DNA of 42,423 bases from an uncultured Acetatifactor sp. (GTDB lineage: Bacteria > Bacillota > Clostridia > Lachnospirales > Lachnospiraceae): positions 1-42,423 of the forward strand of contig CAJUNZ010000013.1 in NCBI GenBank assembly GCA_910587755.1. Direction: 5' to 3'. The position numbers were made by a program, and so were the translations under genes. Below the pieces are notes generated by a model. It searched no databases. It was not told where the DNA came from and worked only from the letters and a program-made list of their open reading frames with translations. Below, one piece after another: positions 7,405 through 15,340 of the stretch. Numbering within the stretch: position 1 is the stretch's first letter; every line of letters starts with the position of its first letter.

Positions 7405-9345
7405 ATGATACTGTCCTGCCAGAACATATCCAAATCCTTTGTGGAAAATAAAGTGTTGGAAAATATCAGCTTTCATATAGAAGACAATGAAAAAGCAGCC
7501 ATTGTTGGAATCAACGGCGCAGGCAAGACCACCCTGCTGCGCATCATTGTGGGAGAGTCCGTCCCTGACAGCGGGACGGTGACACTCTCCAGGGGAAAAA
7601 CCATGGGCTACCTGGCCCAGGACGGCGCCCTGGACACGGAAAGCACCATCTATGAGGAACTTTTATCCGTAAAGCAGAACCTGATTGACCTGGAGCACCG
7701 CATCCGGCAGTGCGAGGCCGCCATGCAGTCTGCAGAGGGCAAAGATCTGGACTCACTTATGAAACAGTATGACCAGCTGACCCACTCTTTTGAGCGGGAC
7801 GGCGGCTATGCCTACAAAAGCGAGATCACAGGCGTGCTGAAAGGTCTGGGATTTACAGAGACGGAATTTGAAAAACCTGTGTCCACCCTCTCCGGGGGAC
7901 AGAAAACCAGAGTTGCCCTGAGCAAACTCCTGCTGCTGAAGCCGGACCTGATCATCCTGGACGAGCCCACCAACCACCTGGACATGGGCTCCATCGCCTG
8001 GCTGGAGACCTACCTGCTCAATTACAAAGGCGCCGTGCTCATTGTCTCCCATGACCGCTATTTCCTCAACCGCATTGCGGGCAAAATCGTGGAACTGGAT
8101 CAGACCAGAGCCACCACTTTCACAGGAAATTACTCCGACTATGCGGCAAAAAAAGAGCAGCTGCGCGCCGCCGCCATGCATGCCTACCTGAATCAGCAGC
8201 GGGAGATCCGGCACCAGGAGGAAGTCATTGAAAAACTGCGCTCCTTCAACCGGGAAAAATCCATCAAACGGGCCCAGAGCCGTGAAAAAATGCTGGAGAA
8301 AATAGAAGTTCTGGAGAAACCCACCCAGGTCAGGGCGGACATGCGCATAAAGCTCACCCCCAGAAAACAGAGCGGAGGGGACGTGCTCACGGTGTCGGAT
8401 CTCGGAAAATCCTTTGGCAGCCTGACCCTCTTTGAACATGTGGATTTTGAGATAAAACGGGGAGAACATGTAGCTGTAATCGGGGACAACGGCACGGGCA
8501 AAACCACCCTGCTGAAAATCCTCAACGGCCTGCTTCCCCAGGACAGGGGAAGTTTCCGGCTGGGGACAAATGTGGAGATTGGATACTACGACCAGGAACA
8601 CCATGTGCTTCACGGGGAAAAGACATTGTTTGAGGAAATATCCGACGACTATCCCACCCTGAACAACACGGAGATCCGAAATCTCCTGGCGGCCTTCCTC
8701 TTTACGGGAGACGACGTCTTTAAGCGGATTGAAGACTTAAGCGGCGGAGAGCGGGGCCGGGTCTCCCTGGCCAAGCTTATGCTGGGCAACGCCAATTTCC
8801 TCATATTGGACGAGCCCACCAACCACCTGGACATAGTGTCCAAGGAAATCCTGGAGGACGCCGTCAACAGCTATGAGGGCACCGTCCTGTATGTCTCCCA
8901 TGACCGCTATTTTATCAACAAAACGGCCCACAGAATTCTGGACCTGGCGGAACATAAATTTGTAAACTATATCGGAAATTACGACTATTACCTGGAAAAG
9001 CATGACACTGTCATGGCGGCTGTCAACGCCTCCCCGGCGGTTGAGGGTTCCGCTCCTGCCCCTTCCGGCGGCATGGATCCTTCTGCCTCCTCCACAGGAA
9101 ACAAACAGGACTGGATGGCCAAAAAGGAGGAGCAGGCAAGGCAGCGCAAAAAAGAAAATGATCTGAAGAAATGCGAAGAAAAAATCGCCTCCCTGGAGAC
9201 ACGCATTGAGGAGGTCAACTCACAGATGTGCGATCCTGCCGTGGCCACCCAGGCCTTAAAGCTCCAGGATCTGGCGGTGGAACTGTCCTCTTTAAAATCG
9301 GAGCTGGAACAGCTCTATGAGCAGTGGGAAACTCTCGCAGAGTAA
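7405..9345 (+). CDS. ABC-F family ribosome-associated ATPase (YdiF-like)
   Basis: The 646-residue protein has two ABC ATPase domains and no membrane segments, which defines the ABC-F class of cytoplasmic ribosome-binding translation factors. Domain 1 has Walker A GINGAGKTT (about 35-43), signature LSGGQKTRVA and Walker B/LDEPTNHLD. Domain 2 has GDNGTGKTT (about 360), LSGGERGRVS and LDEPTNHLD. The inter-domain linker (about 240-310) is charged and helical, as expected for the arm reaching the P-site tRNA. The C-terminal 70 residues form a coiled coil, as in YdiF/Uup-like members. The ATG at 7405 follows GAGGTG by eight bases. Some ABC-F proteins protect ribosomes from antibiotics, but nothing here marks this one as a resistance type. 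Confidence 0.92.
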   Translation: MILSCQNISKSFVENKVLENISFHIEDNEKAAIVGINGAGKTTLLRIIVGESVPDSGTVTLSRGKTMGYLAQDGALDTESTIYEELLSVKQNLIDLEHRIRQCEAAMQSAEGKDLDSLMKQYDQLTHSFERDGGYAYKSEITGVLKGLGFTETEFEKPVSTLSGGQKTRVALSKLLLLKPDLIILDEPTNHLDMGSIAWLETYLLNYKGAVLIVSHDRYFLNRIAGKIVELDQTRATTFTGNYSDYAAKKEQLRAAAMHAYLNQQREIRHQEEVIEKLRSFNREKSIKRAQSREKMLEKIEVLEKPTQVRADMRIKLTPRKQSGGDVLTVSDLGKSFGSLTLFEHVDFEIKRGEHVAVIGDNGTGKTTLLKILNGLLPQDRGSFRLGTNVEIGYYDQEHHVLHGEKTLFEEISDDYPTLNNTEIRNLLAAFLFTGDDVFKRIEDLSGGERGRVSLAKLMLGNANFLILDEPTNHLDIVSKEILEDAVNSYEGTVLYVSHDRYFINKTAHRILDLAEHKFVNYIGNYDYYLEKHDTVMAAVNASPAVEGSAPAPSGGMDPSASSTGNKQDWMAKKEEQARQRKKENDLKKCEEKIASLETRIEEVNSQMCDPAVATQALKLQDLAVELSSLKSELEQLYEQWETLAE

Positions 9346-9414
9346 ATCAGTCCCGCCTGCCGCAGGCGTCAAAGTCAATCCCCGGCGTCCGCCAGGATCA
9401 TGGACCCCACAAAT

Positions 9415-9471
9415 AAAATTCCCCCGGCTGCGCCTTCCAAATCCAAGGCGGCAGCCAGGGGAATTTTTTAT
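9415..9471. terminator. Bidirectional terminator between the ABC-F gene and icd
   Basis: A long hairpin (AAAATTCCCC, CGGCTGC, GCCTT pairing with AAGGC, GGCAGCC, GGGGAATTTT) is flanked by A and T runs on both sides, so it can stop the two convergent genes. Confidence 0.85.
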
Positions 9472-9522
9472 CTCCAGGCCAGATTATGCCAGCAGCTCAG
9501 AAAGATGCTAAACTGCTGCAGA

Positions 9523-10734
9523 TTATGCCAGCAGACTGTCCAGCGTGCTGCGAATGGCCTTGATAAAGTCAAGACTGTTGAGAATCACCGGGTTGGGGCA
9601 GGTGGAAATCAGAGAAAGGCTCTTTGTCATCTTCCCCTCCTCCACCGTCTTAACACAGGCCTGCTCCAGCTTTTCCGCAAAAGACACCAGTTCCTCTATG
9701 CCGTCCAGTTCCCCTCTTTTCTTCAGGGCGCCGGTCCAGGCGAAAATGGTGGCTATGGAGTTGGTGGAAGTCTCCTCCCCTTTCAGGTGCCTGTAGTAGT
9801 GCCGCTGCACCGTGCCGTGGGCGGCCTCATACTCATAGACCCCGCTGGGGGACACCAGCACGGAAGTCATCATGGAAAGATCCCCATAGGCCGTGGCCAC
9901 CATATCGGACATGACATCCCCGTCGTAGTTTTTGCACGCCCAGATAAACCCGCCCTCCGAACGGATCACCCTGGCCACCGCATCGTCTATCAGCGTGTAG
10001 AAGTATTCAATGCCCAGCCTCTCAAACTCCGCCCTGTACTCTCTGTCATAGATCTCCTGGAAAATATCCTTAAAGGTATGGTCATACTTCTTGGAGATGG
10101 TATCCTTGGTGGAAAACCACAGATCCTGCTTTGTGTCTATGGCATAGGCGAAACAGGATCTGGCAAAACTGCCAATGGATTTCTCCGTGTTGTGAATGCC
10201 CTGGAGAATACCGGCCCCTGTAAACTCATGGATCAGTTCCCTTGTCTGGGTGCCGTCCTCCGCCGTAAACACAAGCTCCGCCCTGCCCGGGCCCGGCACC
10301 TTCATCTCCGCATTTTTATAGACATCCCCGTATGCATGGCGGGCAATGGTGATGGGCTTTGTCCAGTTCTTCACGTAGGGCACAATCCCCCTGACCAGAA
10401 TGGGGGACCGGAATACAGTGCCGTCCAGAATGGCCCGGATGGTGCCGTTGGGGCTCTTCCACATTTCCTTCAGGCTGTACTCCTGCATCCTGGCGCCATT
10501 GGGAGTAATGGTGGCACATTTCACCGCCACCCCATGCTTCAGAGTGGCATTGGCAGAATCCACCGTCACCTGGTCGTCGGTGGCATTCCTGTTCTCAAGT
10601 CCCAGATCATAGTACTCCGTCCGCAGGTCTATGTAAGGGAGCAGCAGCTCCTCCTTGATCATCTGCCAGAGAATCCTGGTCATCTCGTCCCCGTCCATCT
10701 CCACAAGGGGCGTTGCCATTTTGATCTTTTCCAT
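9523..10734 (-). CDS. icd: NADP-dependent isocitrate dehydrogenase
   Basis: This 403-residue enzyme oxidises isocitrate to 2-oxoglutarate and CO2. It belongs to the homodimeric, eukaryote-like IDH subfamily rather than the E. coli type. It shows the substrate loop SPNGTIR (about 94-100), the metal-binding region KNYDGDVMSD, and HGTVQRH, the signature consistent with NADP use. The frame begins with two close ATGs. GGAGG abuts the first but lies six bases before the second, so I use 10734. The gene follows a GntR-type regulator by 36 bp. No citrate synthase or aconitase gene is nearby, so it probably supplies 2-oxoglutarate for glutamate synthesis (inference). Confidence 0.94.
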   Translation of the reverse strand: MEKIKMATPLVEMDGDEMTRILWQMIKEELLLPYIDLRTEYYDLGLENRNATDDQVTVDSANATLKHGVAVKCATITPNGARMQEYSLKEMWKSPNGTIRAILDGTVFRSPILVRGIVPYVKNWTKPITIARHAYGDVYKNAEMKVPGPGRAELVFTAEDGTQTRELIHEFTGAGILQGIHNTEKSIGSFARSCFAYAIDTKQDLWFSTKDTISKKYDHTFKDIFQEIYDREYRAEFERLGIEYFYTLIDDAVARVIRSEGGFIWACKNYDGDVMSDMVATAYGDLSMMTSVLVSPSGVYEYEAAHGTVQRHYYRHLKGEETSTNSIATIFAWTGALKKRGELDGIEELVSFAEKLEQACVKTVEEGKMTKSLSLISTCPNPVILNSLDFIKAIRSTLDSLLA

Positions 10735-10770
10735 CTTCATCCTCCTGTTCCCGTCCTGAGTGGGTCTGTG

Positions 10771-11472
10771 CTAAGTATCTTCCTCTTCTGTGGTGTAGGC
10801 TTCATGGAGCCCGTTCTGCACCATATTGTCATATGCGTTTATCATATGCTGGTGGGCCAGCTGTTCCGCCAGATCCCCGTCCCCTGCCTTGATGGCCTCC
10901 ATAATGGCCCTGTGCTCTTTGTTCGACTGTATTCCCCTGGCAGCCTTGGCCAGCGTCTTCCTTCTCACCCGCAGCACATACTGGTGAAAATCCCTCAGAT
11001 GGTGCTCCAGAAGCTTGCTGTCACAGGCCTCATACATGATCTCATGAAACTGGTTGTCAAGCGCCGCCAGTTCTTCCATAAATCCCTTCTTTGCGTAAAA
11101 CTGCGCACGAAATACATTTTCCTCCATCTCGTGCAGCTGCTCTTTGGTAATATGTTCCGTTGCCCACCTGGCGCAGAGCCCCTCCAGGAGGGAGCGTATC
11201 ATATAGATATCCTTTACGTCCTTCTCCGTGATTCCGGTGACATATGCCCCTTTATTGGGCACGATCGTAATCAGGCCCTCCAGCTCCAACTGCCGGAAAG
11301 CTTCCCGCACCGGCGTGCGGCTGACTCCCATCTCATCCCCGATTGTCACTTCCCGCAGTTCCTCATGCTCTGCATACCGCCCGTTTAAAATATCCTCCCG
11401 CAGCCTGTTGAATACCCGGCTGCGCATGGAATAATTTTCCACAGGCTCATGCCTTCCATCGTAACGACTCAT
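10771..11472 (-). CDS. GntR-family transcriptional regulator (FadR/FCD subfamily)
   Basis: The 233-residue protein has an N-terminal winged helix (about 15-85; EMGVSRTPVREAFRQLELEGLI is cut from the recognition region, with key residues SRTPVREA) and a C-terminal all-helical FCD ligand-binding domain (about 90-220). FCD regulators usually bind organic acids and control nearby catabolic genes. I start it at the ATG at 11472, with TGGAG six bases upstream; the extra 26 upstream residues run through the promoter. It is co-oriented with icd 36 bp downstream, so it may regulate icd and itself. The effector cannot be read from the sequence. Confidence 0.88.
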   Translation of the reverse strand: MSRYDGRHEPVENYSMRSRVFNRLREDILNGRYAEHEELREVTIGDEMGVSRTPVREAFRQLELEGLITIVPNKGAYVTGITEKDVKDIYMIRSLLEGLCARWATEHITKEQLHEMEENVFRAQFYAKKGFMEELAALDNQFHEIMYEACDSKLLEHHLRDFHQYVLRVRRKTLAKAARGIQSNKEHRAIMEAIKAGDGDLAEQLAHQHMINAYDNMVQNGLHEAYTTEEEDT

Positions 11473-11517
11473 CTTATCTCCATTTCCAGGTCTCACAGCT
11501 TCTCCAATACCTGTATC

Positions 11518-11546
11518 ATTGTATACATTTATACGGCATGTGTCAA
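11518..11546 (-). promoter_or_regulatory. Sigma-A promoter of the GntR-icd operon with overlapping GTATAC operator candidate
   Basis: The minus strand reads TTGACA, 17 bp, TACAAT. A TGTATAC palindrome (about 11519-11527) overlaps the -10 element and resembles the T-GTATAC-A sites bound by many FCD-type GntR proteins, which suggests autorepression. Confidence 0.75.
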
Positions 11547-11619
11547 TCATTTTCTGAAATCTTAAGGATATCCGATCTGCCTGAAAACTTCCATAAACAG
11601 TGAAACAATCCGCCTCTGT

Positions 11620-13095
11620 TTAGTCAACCTTGATCTTAAATACAATGGGATCCTTTGATTTCATGCTGCTTGTGATATGCAGTCCCTCCTGATCCCTGCT
11701 CCACTGAGGCTCCTGGTCGCTGCCCAGAACCTCCACGCTCTGAATAATGCCGTGGAAATTGGCATGCTTGGAGGCATCCTGCACACCCAGGGAGCGGATA
11801 CAGTACTTCCCGTCCTCACTGCACTTCAGCACAAAAGCGTACAGATATCCCTCCGCCGTGGTAAAGCGGAAGTCCTCGGAGGTAAAGTTCTTCTTGATGC
11901 CGTCCGAGAACTGCCCCTCCACAATCTGGGTGGGACCTTCCCCGAATTTTCTCCAGACCCTGGCCCCGTTGACTGCCTCGCCGTTTATCTTCAGCCAGCC
12001 GCCGATCCGCAGCAGTACCTCCCTCTCCTCCTCCGTGATGGTGCCGTCCGGCCTGGGGCCCACATTCAGCATCAGCCTGCCGTTCTTGCTCACAATGTCC
12101 ACCAGGTCGCAGAGAATGTCCTCCGCCGGACGGAACACATTGTCCTTTGTGTACCCCCAGGAACCCAGGCCTATGGCCGTATCCGTCTGCCACACATAGG
12201 GCTTCATCTCTGCAAACTGCCCTCTCTCCACATCGGGCACCGCACAGCCGAACAGATAGGCATCCTGCTTGTAATTGATCACCGCGCCGGTTCCCCACTC
12301 TGCCGCACGGTTGTAATAGTAGGCGGTAAATTTTCTCAGATAAGGTTTCACGGCGCTGTGCTGAATCCACCAGTCAAAATAAAGGATCCTGGGCCGGTAC
12401 TTGTCCACCAGCTCACAGCAGCGCACCAGCCAGTCCTGAAGATATTCCTCCGTGGGAAAAGGCTCGCTGAACAGGTCAAAATGATCCTCCGGCTCCTTCA
12501 TGGAAGGCCAGTAGAAATCTCCCCTCTCCATGGGGTCCTTGATGTCGCTGTCAAATTCCTTTCCGTGGCCCATGAAAAACCAGTGCTCCACCCGGTGGCT
12601 GGAACAGCCCACCAGCATTCCCTTCTTCTGGCAGCTCTCCTTCAGCTCTCCCAGCACGTCCCTTTTTGGGCCCATCTGCGCCGCATTCCACTGAGAAATC
12701 TCGCTGTCATACATCTGGAACCCGTCATGGTGCTCCGCAACCGGCACCACATAGGACGCCCCTGCCTGGGCAAACAGATCCGCCCACTCCTCCGGGTCGA
12801 ACTTGTCCCCTGTGAACATGGGGATAAAATCCTTATAGCCGAATTTGGCATGCTCCCCATAGGTCTCAATATGATGCTGGTACTCCCTGGAATCCTTTAT
12901 GTACATGTTCCGGGAATACCATTCGCTGGCAAACCCCGGCACACTGTAAATTCCCCAGTGGATAAAGATGCCGAACTTGGCATCCTGGTACCAGTCAGGC
13001 ACCTGATACCGGGACAGAGACTCCCATGTATCCGTGAAAGGTCCCTGTGCCACCACCTTGTCAATTGTCTCCAGATAAGGTTTTAAATCATACAT
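11620..13095 (-). CDS. Alpha-L-fucosidase, GH29 family
   Basis: This 491-residue glycoside hydrolase removes alpha-linked L-fucose. Family motifs are FGIFIHWGIYSVP (about 41-53), EHHDGF (121-126), and the nucleophile region ILYFDWW with D241 as the likely catalytic Asp. The central part is a GH29 barrel, and a smaller beta domain follows from about 370. There is no signal peptide, so it acts in the cytoplasm on imported oligosaccharides. The ATG at 13095 follows GGAGGAGAG. It lies 73 bp downstream of the broken S8 protease fragment and has no visible promoter of its own. It may now be read from the sensor kinase promoter upstream. Confidence 0.9.
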   Translation of the reverse strand: MYDLKPYLETIDKVVAQGPFTDTWESLSRYQVPDWYQDAKFGIFIHWGIYSVPGFASEWYSRNMYIKDSREYQHHIETYGEHAKFGYKDFIPMFTGDKFDPEEWADLFAQAGASYVVPVAEHHDGFQMYDSEISQWNAAQMGPKRDVLGELKESCQKKGMLVGCSSHRVEHWFFMGHGKEFDSDIKDPMERGDFYWPSMKEPEDHFDLFSEPFPTEEYLQDWLVRCCELVDKYRPRILYFDWWIQHSAVKPYLRKFTAYYYNRAAEWGTGAVINYKQDAYLFGCAVPDVERGQFAEMKPYVWQTDTAIGLGSWGYTKDNVFRPAEDILCDLVDIVSKNGRLMLNVGPRPDGTITEEEREVLLRIGGWLKINGEAVNGARVWRKFGEGPTQIVEGQFSDGIKKNFTSEDFRFTTAEGYLYAFVLKCSEDGKYCIRSLGVQDASKHANFHGIIQSVEVLGSDQEPQWSRDQEGLHITSSMKSKDPIVFKIKVD

Positions 13096-13168
13096 TTTCT
13101 TCTCTCCTCCGTTTCAACTTTTGCCGATACTTGGCTCCCTGCCGCTCTGAAAATCCTCCCTTTGCACA

Positions 13169-14016
13169 CTAGCTCAGAAGCCTTCCTACATTCACCATCC
13201 CCCATCCCTGCTGGTTCCAGGGAAGTCCCATATCCACTGCAGAGTACTGCAGTCTCTGCTTGCACTCCTCGTTGGTCATGCCAGGTTCTTCCTGAAAGGC
13301 CAGGGCCGCGGCCCCTGACACCACAGGGGTAGCCATGGAAGTGCCGCTTTTGGGCACATAGGCATTCCAGAATCCACCTTTCCCGCTTCTGCAGTGGACA
13401 TTGCAGGAAATGATATCCGTCCCCGGCGCCACCAGGTCTGGCTTGCGGACAAGGCTCCCCGGGACTCCCCTGCCAGAGTAGACCTCACATCTGCCCGGGT
13501 TATCCCTGGCATAGCTCCCGTCATGGCATCCCACCGTCACCACCTTGCTTCCTCCTATAGAAGAGATGGTTCCGTCCCCCGGCCCCTTATTTCCTGCCGC
13601 GCACACCACCAGAATGCCGCTGTCCCAGATCTCCTCTATTTTTCTGTGCAGCGCGTCCTGCTTCCGGACCTCCCCTAAAGTACCTATTCCCACAGAGATA
13701 TTTAAGATCCTTATGCGGTAGCTCTCCCTGGCCCGGAGAATCCAATCCATGGCCTCAAGCATGATCTCCGTGGAGCCGTCCCCGCTCTCATCCAGAACCT
13801 TTCCCACCACCAGACCCGCCCCCGGAGCCAGTCCCCGGTATCTTCCCGCCGAAAGTCTGCCGCTGCCGCAGAGAATTCCGCACACATGAGTACCATGCCC
13901 ATTATCGTCATACACTGCCCTTCTGTACTCCACAAAATCCCGGAAGCACAGAGCCCTGCCCTCCAGATCCGGGTGCCTGCCTATTCCCTCTGGTGTCATT
14001 CTGCTGTCACAGACAC
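13169..14016 (-). pseudogene. C-terminal fragment of a split S8 subtilisin-like protease
   Basis: This open frame of about 283 codons encodes most of a subtilase: the His motif NGHGTHVCGI, the oxyanion Asn in CAAGNKGPG and the Ser motif SGTSMATPVVSG. It ends naturally after GWGMVNVGRLLS. The catalytic Asp segment (LDTG) is absent. It lies in the fragment at 18030-18185, on the same strand and in a compatible frame. The frame enters from the last codons of the solute-binding protein gene (GKVNFGVCDSR), and there is no good ribosome site. Because no stop or frameshift has accumulated, the disruption looks recent or reversible. S8 proteases of this Clostridial type are usually about 300-340 residues. 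Confidence 0.8.
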
Positions 14017-14022
14017 CAAAAT

Positions 14023-15336
14023 TTACTTTTCCAGTGTTTCCTCCTGCAGCCGATCCAGTTCCGCCATACACTCATCCACAGTGGCTCCTCCCAGGAGCAT
14101 TCTCACCAGCTGGCAGACATTCCCCCACTGTTCCAGCTTCATCCCTGCATTTGACCCCAGAACGTACACATCCTCTTTTATTCTGTCATACAGAGGCTCC
14201 AGTGCAGGAATACACTCCACCTCCACATTCCGGGAAGGGGAGATCACCCTGTTGGCCTCCGCATAAATCTGCAGGGCCTCATCGGAAGTCATCACTTCCA
14301 GAACATCCAGAGCATCCTCCCTGTGCGCCGCCCCCACTCCCACGCCATACCCTGTCATGGGAATCACCGGCATCTGGCCCCGGCTGCTGGGAAAGCCGAT
14401 CACCTGCATCTTAAAATCCGGCGCCCCGTAGGCTGTCTCCGTGTTGGCCGCCCCCCAGTAGGCCATGACAATGGGGGTTTTCTGTGCCAGAAAATCCGCC
14501 CCTTCCCCCTCAATGGCCTCTCTCACCAGAGCCTCCTCCGGATCAATGTAGCCCTGGCGGATAAGTTCCTGCAGAAATTCAAATCCGGGCCGCATATAAT
14601 CGCTGTACTTCCTCTCCCCGCTGTTCAGAGCCGCAATCTCCGCCTCCGTGTTCTCTCCGTTGTACAGATCAGCGTAAGCCTGGGCAAAGACAAAAGTTTC
14701 CAGCCACCAGCGGTTTGCGCCCACAGGGGTCTCTATCCCATTTTCCTGAAATATCCTGCAGCACTCCAGAAAATCCTCCGGTGTCTCAGGCAGCCTGATC
14801 CCGTACCGGTCAAACATATCCCTGTTGAGGAACAGGCCGTATGCCACCACCTCCTGAGGAATGGCCACCAGCTTTCCATCCACTACATTGGCTGTCTTTA
14901 CCACCTCCCTCAGATTCTCCGCGCTTTCAAGCCCTGACAGGTCCACCAGCCGGCCTTCCTCCCCCATGGCCAGGATCACATCCGGATTTAACAGATAGAT
15001 ATCATCCATGTCACTGCGGATCCTGTCAATGGCAACCTGGTCGTAGGTTCTCTCCTGGTAATTCTCCGCCGTGTAGGTGGTATACTTCACCTCCACTCCC
15101 AGCAGTTCTTCCGCCATGAGAACAGTCTTGTCCGTGGCGGATCTGGCAGCATTTTCCGCATTGGGATCCGTTTTCTCCATGGGACTGAACAGAACGACAC
15201 TCCTTGCATTCTCTTCCCCGGCACCTATCAGGTTCATCCCCCCATTCTCCTGTGCCCCGCAGGCTGTCAGGGCAGCCAGGACGGCTCCGGCCAGGCATGC
15301 GGCAGCCGTCCCGATGATTCTTCTCTCTCTTTTCAC
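14023..15336 (-). CDS. Extracellular solute-binding lipoprotein (family 1)
   Basis: The 437-residue protein has a lipoprotein signal peptide ending in lipobox LTAC (about residue 25) and then a family-1 solute-binding fold, as used by sugar ABC importers. Internal landmarks are DVILAMGEEGRLVDLSG, a PIVMAYWGAAN hinge-like segment and an ISPSRNVEVE segment near the C-terminus. The start is GTG at 15336, only four bases after the kinase stop codon, with AGAGGAT as ribosome site inside the kinase end. No permease genes follow. Close coupling to a sensor kinase suggests that it feeds ligand information to the kinase rather than, or as well as, transporting (inference). Its stop codon lies seven bases from the segment border. 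Confidence 0.88.
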   Translation of the reverse strand: MKRERRIIGTAAACLAGAVLAALTACGAQENGGMNLIGAGEENARSVVLFSPMEKTDPNAENAARSATDKTVLMAEELLGVEVKYTTYTAENYQERTYDQVAIDRIRSDMDDIYLLNPDVILAMGEEGRLVDLSGLESAENLREVVKTANVVDGKLVAIPQEVVAYGLFLNRDMFDRYGIRLPETPEDFLECCRIFQENGIETPVGANRWWLETFVFAQAYADLYNGENTEAEIAALNSGERKYSDYMRPGFEFLQELIRQGYIDPEEALVREAIEGEGADFLAQKTPIVMAYWGAANTETAYGAPDFKMQVIGFPSSRGQMPVIPMTGYGVGVGAAHREDALDVLEVMTSDEALQIYAEANRVISPSRNVEVECIPALEPLYDRIKEDVYVLGSNAGMKLEQWGNVCQLVRMLLGGATVDECMAELDRLQEETLEK

Positions 15337-15340
15337 ATCC

